A stretch of 64,000 nucleotides of DNA from NCBI GenBank assembly GCA_028571685.1, contig CM053143.1:142882829-142946828 (forward strand). Reading direction: 5' to 3'. The notes under the pieces are model-generated. The model ran no database searches. It was given only the letters and a program-made list of their open reading frames with translations, and was not told the origin of the DNA. Source of the DNA: Heterohyrax brucei (Eukaryota > Chordata > Mammalia > Hyracoidea > Procaviidae). This document shows, in pieces, positions 22,438-33,655 of this stretch (the first letter of the stretch is position 1; every line of letters begins with the position of its first letter). Both the position numbers and the translations under genes were made by a program.

Positions 22438-22690
22438 CTTTATTTATTATGAATCACAATCCGTTGTTAGTTCTATGCCTTGCAGACATTTTCACTAACC
22501 TGTAACTTGTCACTTTGTTTAGAGTACCTTTGATAAATGACATTTAAAATGTAACATAGCTAGAATTATTAACCATACTGTTTCATTGGTGTCTTGTCTT
22601 GTAAGTGTTTTCCGTTGTCTTGTAATTGAATTTAAGTTTAGAAAGGGTTTTATTAATCTGCCAAAAAGCCTAAAAATATCACAAGTTTTT

Positions 22691-24390
22691 CTTTTGGAGG
22701 CTCATAGTATTATCTGTATGGAGCTGGATAAGAATGAAAGATAATTCATTCTTAACAGGTTAAACTAATTCCCCAGCCGAAGCTTAAGGATTCTCACATA
22801 CTGTGAAGCTTTAGAAATGTTTAATCATTACTGACAGAGCCCACACACAGTGAGCTGGAAATACTAAAGAGTAGGCAGGAAGAATGTGCCATCAAGTCAG
22901 TTATTTTGGCACAGTTAAGGAAATATTTTCAGCTGGTTCACCCTACAAATTTTCTGTCTACTAAAAGTAAAAGGGGCCCAAACCCCTTTGAAATAGAATA
23001 TACATACAGAACAGTCACAGAGTACAGAGAAAAGACTCAAGAGAGTGTAAACCTTTCAAGATCCAATTATTTTCTCCTTTGAATTTTTTGTTGATACTCT
23101 GTGTTTTTACTAATGAAAGCATGTTGCTTAAAGGACCAATTCAGAATTTTTGTTATGAGTTGTGAGGACTGTGGATGATATGAATTCTGTTGATAGGAAT
23201 CAATGATGAAATACTTTTTTTTTTCCAAAAATTTGAAAACCATGAGATAAACATGAAGGCACCTGGCAATGACTGCTGATATATTTTATTGTAGTCTCCT
23301 GATCATTTTCACTTTTGAAAACATGATACAATTCATTGTTTCTTACTACAAAATCAGTACTTATAGTCCAAGTAAATAAAGCCAAAGAATTTTTTATCTC
23401 AGGAAAATTACAGCTACTATGTAGCCTTCATTGTAACAAAGGAGGTACTAACAGCTAAGAAGTAGAAACAGCTGCTCTGGAATATTGCAGAACTCACAGT
23501 GGTGCAGTCTACCTGATACACATGGAATCAATGATTAGCTTGTAAGATTCAATACAAGGTAATAATAACTTACAGGAGTTCCAGTCTCTTGAAAAGTATT
23601 GCTGCAATGTATTATTCCTTATCATAAAGGTATTATTTACTATTCAAAAGCCAGAAAAGCAGGGTGCATCAAGGGGAAAATCACCACTAAGAACTGAATG
23701 AAGAGTGGCAATAGTTTATTTTTACATTAAGTACATTCTTAAGAGGACATAGTAACTGGGAAATACAGTGAGAAGGCTTATCTCACAGAAATTTGGCAAA
23801 CCTGTCAAAAATTCAGAAAAATGTACACATTTGGGAGGCACAATTAAGACAATGCTCAATGTACATAAAAATAAGCTCTAGATCAGGATTTTTGAGTTTT
23901 TCACGTGTTTCAAAAGACTCTCACCTTGAGGCTAAACACATTACTGTCAGGCTACTTCCTTTTTGAGTAACTCCAAAAACACCGTACGTCCCACAAGTCT
24001 AGAAGAAAATAAAGAATGTGGTTCCTGTGAAGAAACCTCAGAGAGTTCCTGGATATCTGAGAGCACAAGGCCCTCTGCTCTGAATCCTGGAGGAAGGACA
24101 CTTAAAAGGTAGCAGTTTGGTTGGGACTTGCTGTGGTCCCTGGATGGAGTGGGAGCTCCGGAGTACTGGAGTGAGATTCTGGGTCTCTCAGGTAGAGTAA
24201 GGAGCAGTGGAGTGATGTATTATGTACCTGAGAGTTGCCTGAAGTAGTAAAAGACCTCAAATAATCTCATCAGGTTTCCCTCAGCTTTAGAGTAGCTCAG
24301 GAGAGCAACCATATGTTTCCTGAACTCTGAGAGTGGATCCAATATAAAGGAAGATTGAGGAATTGACATATCTCTTCCGTCAGTTTGTGC
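22691..24390. other. 1.7 kb without recognised features
   Basis: Unique or very old AT-rich DNA. No coding region, no young repeat. The few frames (for example 23385-23200 on the minus strand) carry no domain. This is the longest repeat-poor block in the left half. Confidence 0.45.
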
Positions 24391-24395
24391 TAGTA

Positions 24396-24592
24396 AACTC
24401 GGTACCATTGGGTTGATTCCAACTCATAGCAACTGTATAGGACAAAGCAACACTACCCCGTAGCGTTTTCAAGGCTGAATCTTTTTGGAAGCAGACTTCC
24501 ACTTCTTTCTCCAGTGGAATGGCTTGTGGGTTTGAACCGCTGACTTTTTGGTCATCAGCCAAACACTCAACCACTGCAGTGCATCAGTGGTA
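24396..24592 (-). mobile_element. AfroSINE copy (long type, antisense)
   Basis: TACCATTGGGTTGATTCCAA to CACTCAACCACTGCAGTGCA, with the long-type segment GGAAGCAGACTTCCACTTC. It abuts the RTE tail. Confidence 0.88.
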
Positions 24593-24593
24593 T

Positions 24594-24945
24594 GGTCAGA
24601 ATACTGACTATGCCATTTACTGCCCGAAGAACAAAATGAATCAATCTTAGAAGAAATACAGTTAGAGTAAGCCTGAGAAGCAAGGGTATAGAGATTTCAT
24701 CTTGCTTACTTGGAACATGTCATCAGTAAGGACTAATCACTAAAAAAGGATTCCATAGTTGGTATAGTAGAGGGTGAGCAGAAATGAGTGAAAGCCTCCT
24801 TGAAATAAATGACACAATAGCTGAAACAATGGGCTTAAACACACCAACAACAGCGAGGCTGTGCAGGACTAGGCAATGTTTTGTTCTTTACACATAAGGT
24901 CACCATAAATTGGAGTGGACTCAACAGTAAGTGACAACAAGAAGG
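24594..24945 (+). mobile_element. RTE LINE 3' end (sense)
   Basis: 5'-truncated RTE with the last RT codons and 3' UTR: AACAATGGGCTTAAACACAC, then GGTCACCATAAATTGG and CTCAACAGTAAGTGACAAC. Same 3' end as 9281-9470. Confidence 0.85.
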
Positions 24946-24993
24946 GGCTAGAAATCAGTGACAGCCAGACCTAAAGAAATTGTGTAACCTCCC

Positions 24994-25495
24994 TGTCATG
25001 GTTGGAATTGTGTCCCCCCAAAAATGTGTGCAGCCACGTGGCTGGGATATGGTTCCCAGTATCTTGGGACTGTCCTCCATTGTGTGGTTTTGCTAACCTG
25101 TATGTTAAAGGATTAGGGTGGGGCTGTGAATTCCTGCTGTGGGGGGAGTTTCCCTGGCATATGGCTTGCCTCACCCTTAATGCTTTTAGCTTGCAAGGAA
25201 TAAAAGGAAAAAGAAACAAAGGACTATTTGAGAACCTCAGCTACCATCAAGCAAGCAGCACCGGGAGCAGAGCGCGTCCTTCAGACCACAGGTTCTTGCG
25301 TGAGGACGCTCCCTGGACAAAGACTGATGCAATACCGGACTTTCCTCCAGAGCCGACAAGGGGAAAGTCTTTCCCTGGAGCGGACACCCTGAACATGGAC
25401 TTGCAACCTACCGGACTGTGTAAGAATAAATCTTTCTTTGTTAAAGCCATCCACTCCGTGGTATTTCTGTTAGAGCAGCCTAGCTGACTAAAACA
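24994..25495 (+). mobile_element. Solo LTR, ERVL/MaLR-like, with exact target duplication
   Basis: 502 bp, TGTCATGGTTGGAATTGTG to AGCTGACTAAAACA. The flanks are CTCCC (24989-24993) and CTCCC (25496-25500), identical. One of the best-preserved LTRs here. The 161-codon plus frame and the 127-codon minus frame across it are incidental to the LTR. Confidence 0.95.
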
Positions 25496-25666
25496 CTCCC
25501 TAAAGGGAAGTGAGGAAGGCACAGTAGTCAACATCGATGGGCAACAGACAACCAGGTTGAATTGAAAACACCTCAGCAAATGCCAGTCTGCCCAAACAAT
25601 GAGCTGCACTGGACACCACCTTTCTACCATGGTTTGGCACTATTTAAGCTCCCATTCCCCATCCCC

Positions 25667-25836
25667 AGAAACCCTGGTTGCAGAGTGGTTAAGTGCTGTG
25701 GCCGCTAACCAAAAGGTCAGCAGTTCAAATTCATCAGGTACTTTTTGGAACCCTATGTGGCAGTTCTACTCTGTCCTATAGGGCTGCTGTGAGTTGGAAT
25801 TGACTCAGTGGCAACAGGTCTGAGTTTTTGGCCCAT
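25667..25836 (+). mobile_element. AfroSINE copy
   Basis: AACCCTGGTTGCAGAGTGG, CGCTAACCAAAAGGTCAGC, and GGGCTGCTGTGAGTTGGAAT with a short tail. Confidence 0.92.
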
Positions 25837-25979
25837 CCCCAGTATGGAAAACATGCAATTTGGGGAAAGACAGACTAATATGAACTAAACCAATGTCACA
25901 AAATTAGGATAATACAGAATAGTTCTGAATAAAAAAGAGAGTTTTCTTTAGCCATTAGTAAAGTTAAGAATGGAAATAA

Positions 25980-26228
25980 TGTGCATAATTTGTTGTAGAC
26001 ACTCATACATACAGGTATACATACATATAGGTATACACCTGTATAAACCTACATTTTAGTATATAACTGCATTACATTGTTGTACATGTATGTATTTCTA
26101 TATGCATATGTACTTGTGTACTTATACATGTAAGTACATACATGTATATACTTTAGTAAACTTAAGTATATACATTCTGTGTACTTAGGCATATGTATTT
26201 ACATGCATATGTAACTAATGTATTATTT
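25980..26228. repeat. Degenerate TACATA-rich low-complexity tract
   Basis: About 250 bases built of TAC/ATG/TAT words with no strict period. It includes a perfect 12-bp inverted repeat, TACATGTATGTA (26083-26094) with TACATACATGTA (26135-26146). Probably an eroded microsatellite. Confidence 0.7.
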
Positions 26229-26232
26229 TAAA

Positions 26233-26415
26233 GGAGCTCTGGTGACAGATAAACCACTTGGCTGAAAGTTTGGTGGTCTGAACTCATCCAGTGGCTTCAT
26301 GGGAAAAAGACCTTGAGATCTGCTTCCATAAAGATTACAACCTAGAAAAGCCTATGAGGCAGTTCTACTCTGTTACACGGGGTTGCTGTCAATAGTAGCA
26401 GTTCTTATAAGTAAA
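26233..26415 (+). mobile_element. AfroSINE copy (decayed)
   Basis: GAGCTCTGGTGACAGATAAA start, AAAGACCTTGAGATCTGCTT long-type middle and GAGGCAGTTCTACTCTGTTA. Divergent. Confidence 0.75.
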
Positions 26416-27690
26416 CTGTTCAGTAAAATGTATAGTCCACAGTTGTGTTTAACAATTCTTAACAAATTCTTGCTTCTTGTGAAGTTTCAGGTTAAAGAAT
26501 CTGCTCATATATCACCAAAGATTTAAACCCAGTGGATTCAACGAGATCTCAGTGTATGGAGTAGAAAATTAGACAAGGCCATTACTTAGAGAATGGTAAC
26601 TGGATGAGCACTGTTTGGCTGTGCTATGCATTCCCTGGCTCTATATCCCTACCAGTGCCCATAACAGCAGTAGAGATTGAGACAAATTCTTACATTACGG
26701 ACACCTACAAAAACCCTAAGACTGGCCACAGTAAGCCACAGCATAGGCAATGATTTCCCTGAGATAAGTGGAGGAGATTCTCACCAGCTTACAATCTTAG
26801 TATCAGTTTTTGTTTGGTTTTCCTTTATTTAGTTTTTAAGGGTGGCAGAGGCTGAACTAGGTAGATTAACTTTTATTGCTTAGTTATCATTCAAGTCATT
26901 TCCAATTAAAAAAAATTTTTTAAAGCTCCTGAATGAAGAACAATCTGGAACATACCACTCTTCAAAAAGAATGAAAAGCTTACCAAAAAAAAAAAAAAAA
27001 GAAAAAAAAATTACATCTTGAGGCACGTTGCTAGGTAGGAATTGCTAGGTTATTTCTCATCAACATCCTGCTCATACCATGGAAAGCAGATGGGGTTTTG
27101 TAACACCTAATGTCTCACCATCTGCTGTGTGTTAAGACGTTTCTTTCCTGGAAGAATTAGATGGGTGGTTATTTTTCATACCCAATAAGAAAGAGCACAC
27201 ACCCAACTCCACCTTGCTGAGTGTTTGAACAGAAGGATATATACATAGCTAATGTAATACCTGTCTTGCTTCCACCCAGAAAAGGTAATACAGGTTCCTT
27301 GTTAATGACTATGAGAATTAGAAAACTTACTTTCTCCCTAAGACTGCTTACCTAAATTAACCCAAGCTTGAAAACCTTTGGTGAAAGTAATGTTTTTCTC
27401 ATTATCCAAATGGTTTTAAAGAAAAAATAAAAGAATAACCTATTAATTATTACTAATACTAAAATTAACACCCTTACTTTGCTGATTCTCCATAGGTAGA
27501 GGGCTTAACTTGCAGAGAGATGGGGCGGAGAATAAACTTGTTTCAGGTGACCACTTCCCTTTAATGCTTTACTTCACATTTATATGTGAGCCTTCCTTCA
27601 TTTTTCATGACAATGTCTCTAATTTATATCACAGGTCCTTTTTATTCTTAAACTATTCAATTTTGAATAAAATATTGAATGAAATCACAG
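26416..27690. other. No gene seen
   Basis: AT-rich unassigned DNA with an A16-G-A9 run at 26985-27010. No coding region or identifiable repeat. Confidence 0.4.
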
Positions 27691-27693
27691 TGT

Positions 27694-27866
27694 CTGGGTA
27701 GTACACATTGTTTGCCATCAGCTAAATTTTGGTAGTTTGAACCTCCCCAGAATCATTGAAAGAAGGTCCTTGCAAATGGTTTCCATGAAAATTACAACTA
27801 GGAAAACTCTATGAGGTAACACAGTCCTCGTAAACTGGAATCAACTCAACAGCAATGAGTTAACAA
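27694..27866 (+). mobile_element. AfroSINE copy (decayed)
   Basis: GTCTGGGTAGTACACATTG to CTGGAATCAACTCAACAGC. Strongly diverged, but the order of blocks is right. Confidence 0.6.
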
Positions 27867-28340
27867 CTGTTCAGAAAAAGTTAAAATATATATATGTTGT
27901 TATTAATAACAATTTAACAATCTGTATCAGTTTGTCATATGACACTCAGAACTTTCACACTGCCCTATTCTAACTGCTCCCCGCCAGCCACGTGACAGCT
28001 TTCATCCAGAACTTCCCGCTATCTTTTGATCAAGATCTGAGCCCCTCACCCCACCATCTGAACAGACTTGTGCACATATTAAAGTCTAAAGCTTTGTTCA
28101 TCGCCAGCCACACTCCTTGTTTTTTATAGTTCAGTTCAGTCTGTGTCAGGAGAGCTGTCCGTGGCGTTGAATGTGGTTTAGGGTTAGAGAGTCCAGGAGG
28201 CCACACTTCCAGGGGCCCTCAAGTTTGAGGGGTCCTCAAATGTGGTCACAGAGTTTGTTTTTTGTTTTTTGAAAAAATAACGTTAAAAATCTGATCATAA
28301 AAAGATACAAAAAAGCATTAAAAAATTTCAGAAAAATTCC
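27867..28340. other. Unassigned
   Basis: No reading frame and no repeat that I can name. The end (about 28260-28340) is A-rich. Confidence 0.4.
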
Positions 28341-29350
28341 TCTTCATTTGTGAAATCTAGGAGACAAGTTATTTGCTCCCAAAGGTACAATGGGAGCATA
28401 GGCACAAACTAGACATTCCCATTACAAATGGGAGTAAGTGGAGGGAAGAAAGGGTAACAGGTGCTAAAGGAGTCCGCAGAACACATTACATTAGCCCTCA
28501 AGGCTTTGCAAATACTCCTCTGCTCTCTGACACAATTCTCACAGTGGTCATGCCCTCCAGAACTAGGTAATGGCTATGCTCTCCAGATTCTGAGAGGAGG
28601 TACCTTGGCTGTGGGCTTCAGCTCCTCCTTCCAAGTCCACTGGGACAAGAACTCTGCTTCTGTAACTCGAGGCACACCATTCTCCTAGACCATCTGCATG
28701 GAGACTTGACTGTGTAGGCCCTGCAGGCCCGTTCTTCTGCCCCTTGTGCATAGCATCCCTGACCACTCAGGTTTGGACTGCGGATCTGTCCTTATCCTGC
28801 TGGCACTTATGAATGGCAGCCCTATACTCTAGAATCAAGTTGGTGAAGGTCTAACTCTTTGAAACCTAGGAGGCTGTAGCCTCATTCTTCCAAGTCCCAG
28901 AGTCCATGGCTCCACCATTTGACTTTGCTGAGGTTGTGGATACTGCACCTTTTGAGACTGAGGCCATTCTGCTTTGCGTGTTCCTTGGCTCTTCAATTTC
29001 TGCTTCCTGTGGCCTCTTGGCTCGTTGGACCTCGTGCCTCCATCTCACTGGCTGGGACAAGTCTTCCAAAGCTCTGTAGCTCCAATGACAAGTGCCTGGA
29101 GGCACCATACTCAGCCAGGCAGCATCCTGTACACAGGCACTTGCTCTTTCACTCTGTGGATCAGCTCCAGCACTGTCTGCCCCTGGTCTCCTGCTTCTGG
29201 TTTGCAGGCTCGAAGCTGCTGCTGGTTTTACGCTGCTCTTTCTCACCATCTGTGCTTTTTCTGATGTTAACAGTTCTTAGTTCCTTTTGAGTCCTCTGTT
29301 CACTGAGTTTCAAAACTGCTTTGAGATTTTAGGTATCTGTTAGAGTAGCA
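28341..29350 (-). mobile_element. MaLR/ERVL internal region (non-coding), minus strand
   Basis: About 1 kb directly downstream (minus strand) of the LTR at 29913-29375. It begins with a primer-binding site and continues as GC-richer MaLR-type internal sequence. Frames of 60-127 codons occur on both strands (for example 29249-28866 minus, 28919-29290 plus), but none shows gag, pol or env signatures, as is usual for non-autonomous MaLR elements. The distal end and 3' LTR are not seen, so it is a broken provirus. Confidence 0.7.
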
Positions 29351-29369
29351 CCCCACTCTCCTGGTACCA
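29351..29369 (-). promoter_or_regulatory. Leu-type primer-binding site of the MaLR/ERVL element
   Basis: Minus strand reads TGGTACCAGGAGAGTGGGG, the ERVL-type tRNA-Leu primer site with a 2-base AG insertion. It starts 5 nt after the LTR end, the expected position. This is the best evidence that this LTR family is ERVL-like. Confidence 0.75.
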
Positions 29370-29374
29370 CATTC

Positions 29375-29913
29375 TGTCTTAGTTATCTAGTGCTGCTACA
29401 ACAGAACATACCACAAGTAGACAGCCTTAAAAAAGAGAAGTTTATTCCCTCATGGTCCAGTTTGCTGAAAGTCCAAATTTAGGGTGCCAGCTTCAGGGAA
29501 ATTTCACCCCTCTCTGCTGGCTTTGAAGGAAGGTCCTTGTGATGCATCAGTCTTTCCTTGGTCTGGCAGTATCTCAGTGCAGCGACTTCAGGCTCAAAGG
29601 ACATGCTCTGGTCCCAGCACTGTTTTCTTGGTGGTATGTCTCCACTCTGCTTGCATCCCTTTCCTTTTTAGCTCGTAAGAGATAAAAAGTGGTATAGGCT
29701 ACACCATGGGCCTTGTTAGGAATGAGACCTTTTTAAGGGTGTTACAGTCCCACCCTAATCCTCTTTAATATAATGCAATCTTGCCCCATTAACCACAGGC
29801 AGAAATTAGGATTTACAACATATATGAAAACTATAATTACACAATACTGGGAATCATGACCCAGCAAAATTGCTACATACATTTTTGGGGGGACATAATT
29901 CAGTGTATGGCTA
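29375..29913 (-). mobile_element. 5' LTR of a MaLR/ERVL-like provirus (antisense)
   Basis: LTR of about 539 bp, TGTCTTAGTTATCTAGTGCT (plus strand) to CATAATTCAGTGTATGGCTA. Same family as the solo LTRs at 10.9, 15.2, 57.5 and 63.5 kb, but still attached to internal sequence with a primer-binding site. Confidence 0.88.
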
Positions 29914-31203
29914 AAGGTATCCAAATTGGTAAGGAAGGAGTACAAATATCCCTATTTGTAGGTAATATGATCTTTACATAGAAAGTCCCAAAGGATCTGT
30001 AAGAAAATGACTGGAAGTAGTATTTTAGCAAAGTATCAAGATATGCCGAGTGCCAAAAGAATCAGTTGAATTCCTCTATGCCAACAAAGAAGACTTCACA
30101 CTATGCACAAAAACAATTCAAAAGGCAACAAAGACCTAAACATAAAATCCAAAATGGTAAAGATCCTGAAAGAATGAAATCACCAAATCTGTGCTATTTA
30201 CAATATCTTCAAGAAGATAAAGTACATAAGAATACATCTAACCAGAAAAAGACCTATACAATGAAGACTACAAGATTCTATTGCAAGAAATCAAAAGAGA
30301 CTTACATAAGTGGGAAAAACTTGCCATACTTACGGATAAGAAGACTCAACATTGTGGAAATGTCAGTTCTACCTAAAGCAATCTACAAGTACAATGCAAT
30401 TGTGATCCAAATTCCAACAGTATTTGTTAACAAGATGGAGAAACAAAAATACTACCTTTATACAAAAAGTAAAGAGCCGCCAGATAAGTAATGCATTACT
30501 GAAGAGGAAGTGTGGGAGGCGCCACGCTACTTGATTTTAGAACCTATTATGTGATGACAGTAGTCAAAACAGTCTGGTACTAGTACAACAACAGATACAT
30601 AAACAAATGTGACAGAGTTGAGAACTCAGATCCACCTATGAGTAGCTGGTATTTGACAAAGGACTTAAGCCTAGTAAATGGGGGGAAAAACAGTCTCTTT
30701 AACAAATGGTGCTGGCATAACCAGATTTATCAGTCTTCAAAAAATTAAATGGGACCCATACTTCACATTATATAAAAAAACTAATTTAAAAGGGACCAAA
30801 GACCTAAACATAAAGTCTAAAATGGTAAAGACCCTGGAAGAAAAATCAGAGGCAATGCTAGGAGCCCTATTACATGGCATAAATAGTATACAAACCATAA
30901 CTAACTATGCAAAAACATCAAAAGAGAAACTACATAATTGGGAGCTCCTGAAATTCAAACATTTATGCTGATCAAAAGGCTTTGTCAAAGGAGTTAAAAG
31001 GACAACCTATAGGCTGGGAAAAACTTTAGTCTACTGCATATCCGATAAGAGTCTAAACAATTAAATCTACAAGATATTGCAACACCTCAAGAACGAAAGG
31101 ACAAATAATCCAATTAAAAAATGGGCAAAGGGTACGAATGGACACTTAACCTAAGAAGACACTAAGGCAGCCTACAGGCACAGAAGGAAATGCTCATGAT
31201 CAC

Positions 31204-31350
31204 AGCCATTAAACCACTGCTGTCAAGTTGATCCCAACTCATAGTGACCCTATAGAACAAAGTAGAACTACTCCACAGAGTTTCCAGGGAGTGCCTGTGA
31301 CATTTTGGTTAGTAGCCAGAACATTTAGCCGCTACACCACCAAGGTTTCC
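31204..31350 (-). mobile_element. AfroSINE copy inside L1 (antisense)
   Basis: ACCACTGCTGTCAAGTTGAT to CTACACCACCAAGGTTTCC. Nested in L1 ORF2, so younger than that L1. Confidence 0.88.
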
Positions 31351-31442
31351 ACAGAGTTTCCAGGGAGCACCTACCTTGTGTATTTGAACTGCAGACCTTA
31401 TGGTTAGCAAATGTAGCATTTACCTACTATGCCACCAGGGTG
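31351..31442 (-). mobile_element. Partial AfroSINE (antisense), abutting the previous copy
   Basis: Begins mid-element at ACAGAGTTTCCAGGGAGCAC, repeating words from the copy before it, and ends in CTATGCCACCAGGGTG. Either a truncated second insertion or a partial local duplication. Confidence 0.8.
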
Positions 31443-31456
31443 TGTTCATTAGCCAC

Positions 31457-31600
31457 TAAAACCCACCCACTGCTGTCGAGATAGGTTCAACCCATAGCAA
31501 TCCTAGAGGTCAGAGTAGAACTGCCCCATACAGTTTCCAAGGAGCATCCAGCAGATTTGAGTGTTCAGTAACCTTTAACCCACTATGACACCAGGTTTTC
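31457..31600 (-). mobile_element. AfroSINE copy inside L1 (antisense)
   Basis: CCACCCACTGCTGTCGAGAT to CACTATGACACCAGGTTTTC. L1 ORF2 resumes right after it (GAGACATGCAAATCGAAATT). Confidence 0.88.
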
Positions 31601-32210
31601 TGTGTTAGTCGTTAGAGACATGCAAATCGAAATTTCAGTGAGATACCATCTCACATCATCAAGGCCGGCACTAATCAGAAAAACACAAAACAATAAATGT
31701 TGTCAAGGTTTGGAGAGACTGGAATACTTATACATTGCTAGTGGGAATATAAAATGGTACAACCACTTTGGAAAGAGATTTGATGCTTCCTTAAAAAGCT
31801 AGAAATAGAAGTTCCATAAGATTCACCAATTTCACTCTTAAGAGTATATTCTAGGAAAAGAAGAGATGTCACAGGGATAGACATATGCACATCTATATTC
31901 ATAGCAGCTTTGTTCACAACAGCAAAAAGATGGAAACAGTCTAGATGCCCATTAACAAACAAATGGATAAACAAATTATGGTATGTACACACAATGGAAC
32001 ACTATGTGATGATTACGAACAAGGATGAATCTACAAAATGTCTCACAACACAGATTAATTTGGAAGACATTGTGCTGAGTGAAATTAGTCACAAAAGGAG
32101 AAACATGACATGAGAACCCTATTATAAGAACTCAAGAAGATGTTTAAACAAAGAAAAAAGCATTCTTTGATAGTTAGGGGAATGAAGAGGGAGAAAGGGG
32201 AATTCAACTA

Positions 32211-32765
32211 ACTACTCGAAGACTGACTCTGTGAACAGAAGGACAACACACAATGCAGGGGAAGTCAGCACAACTTGACTAAACCAAAAGCTGAGAAGTT
32301 TCCTGGACACATCCAAACATCTGAGGGACACAGTAGCTGGCGCTAGGGCCAGGGAACAACTAGGTCGATTGGCATAACAAAGTTTATTTAGAAAACATTC
32401 TGTATCCCATTTTAGTGAGTGTTGTCTAGGGTCTGAAAATCTTACAAATGGCCATCTAAGATGCATCAGTTGGTCCCATCTCACTTGTAGCATAGGACAC
32501 AAAAGACTTAAGAAAAATATCAGCCCAAGAGACTAAAGGATGGAAGACATCATCAGTTCAAGATCAGAAGATCTAGGTGGTGCCCAGTTACCACCAGTGA
32601 ATGCCCTGCACAAGGAACACAACAGATTCCCAGCCAGAGCAGTAGAAAAAAGCAAAGCAGAATACAAACTCACATGAAAAGAAATCTGACAGAAACTGGA
32701 GAATCCCCCAAACCTATGGCCCGCCCCCAGTTGTTCTGCTCAGAGCTAAAACCATTCCCGAGTCC
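32211..32765 (+). mobile_element. Lineage L1 3' UTR (sense)
   Basis: Follows ORF2 directly. Contains GAAAATCTTACAAATGGCCA, CATCTAAGATGCATCAGTTG and GATCAGAAGATCTAGGTGG, the 3' UTR that appears antisense at 39.5-40.1 kb and 59.8-60.0 kb. The following stretch to 33040 is unassigned. Confidence 0.75.
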
Positions 32766-33044
32766 CATTCTTTAGGCAGAAATTGGACGTGAGTGTAAAA
32801 TGTGAAATAATACACATAGGGAGTGTGCTTCTTGATTCCATCAGATACTGGAGACCACACGAACAGCTCTTGTCCAGAGTGGGAACGGGAGGCAGGAAGG
32901 GACAGGAACTGACTGAATGGGCACAGGGAACCCTAAGTGGAAAGCGGGTGGGTGCTGTCACATCGTGAGGATTGCAACTACAAAATGAAGTGTGTGGGAG
33001 GTTTTGTATGAGAGATTAACTTGAGCTGAGGACTTCTACCTAAA

Positions 33045-33211
33045 ACCCAAAACCAAACCCACTGCTATCAAGTTGGTTCCCACTCATAGTGACCTATAGG
33101 TCAGACGAGAACTGCCTAATAGAGTTTCCAAGGAGTGCCTGGTGGATTTGAACTGCCTGTCTTCTAGTTAGCAGCCACAGCACTTAACTGCTATAAAATC
33201 AGGGTTTCACC
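33045..33211 (-). mobile_element. AfroSINE copy (antisense)
   Basis: AAACCCACTGCTATCAAGTT to the eroded A-box complement TAACTGCTATAAAATCAGGG. Confidence 0.88.
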
Positions 33212-33244
33212 TGAAGTACAGTTAAAAAAAACAAAAAAGCCAAA

Positions 33245-33328
33245 TCATCTATCTTTGTGCTCTCAGTACCTGTCAGACTTCTTAGCACACAGGAGTCTCC
33301 CAATAAATGGTTATCAAATCAATAAATT
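33245..33328 (+). repeat. L2 3' end fragment
   Basis: Degenerate L2 3' end: CTTAGCACACAGGAGTCTCC then AATAAATGGTTATCAAATC. Confidence 0.45.
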
Positions 33329-33589
33329 TTAAGGTTTAAAAATTATGGGCAGTTATACTGATGATATCCTAAGAAAATAGATGATTTCCAGTATCTTGAT
33401 TTTTGAAAAACATCTGCATGTAAATCCAGGCCAACATCTGTAGATATTTTAAAACTTTCTCGTCATCTGCAAAATGAAAAGTTCTACCTGGGGGGCGTCT
33501 GACACTTTCACCATCTCTTGAAGTATGTAATTCTGTTTTATGATGATCTATTTCCAAAATATCAGTCATTAAAAAACCAGTGGAGCACA

Positions 33590-33655
33590 GTTTTACTCTG
33601 ACAAACAAGGAGTTGCCATGAGTTGGAACTGACTCATTGCCTGAAATTGGCAAAA
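33590..33655 (+). mobile_element. AfroSINE 3' fragment
   Basis: Only the tail: GTTGCCATGAGTTGGAACTG. The surrounding 33330-34080 has no other identifiable feature. Confidence 0.6.

Larger units (their letters stand above)
21890..22690 (-). mobile_element. L1 ORF2-region fragment (antisense), split by a SINE pair
   Basis: 21890-22065 and 22437-22690 carry antisense L1 ORF2 words such as 'CTGTTGTCCACTTTAATGGG' and 'CAGACATTTTCACTAACCTG'. Between them sits an inverted SINE pair. TTCTTTATTTA is found on both sides of the pair (about 22053 and 22437). Confidence 0.65.
29930..32210 (+). mobile_element. L1 ORF2 (3' part), sense, decayed
   Basis: Sense L1 from within the reverse transcriptase to the end of ORF2. 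Recognisable translated blocks are at 30066-30491 (YNAIVIQIPTVFVNKMEKQK) and 31910-32113 (NKWINKLWYVHTMEHYVMIT). Stops and indels break the frame many times. It contains a near-duplicate 45-bp block (30130-30174 and 30798-30842, 41 of 45 identical) that L1 should not have twice. Three antisense SINE pieces interrupt it at 31204-31600. Confidence 0.85.

Noticed and set aside
25002-25487. The longest open frame of the window (161 codons, plus), with a 127-codon frame on the other strand.
   Set aside because: Both fall almost wholly inside a solo LTR with exact target duplications. Other copies of the LTR show similar chance frames.
28866-29290. Overlapping 123-127 codon frames on both strands in GC-richer DNA, considered as a gene.
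   Set aside because: They lie in the non-coding internal region directly behind a MaLR/ERVL primer-binding site. No gag, pol or env motif is present.
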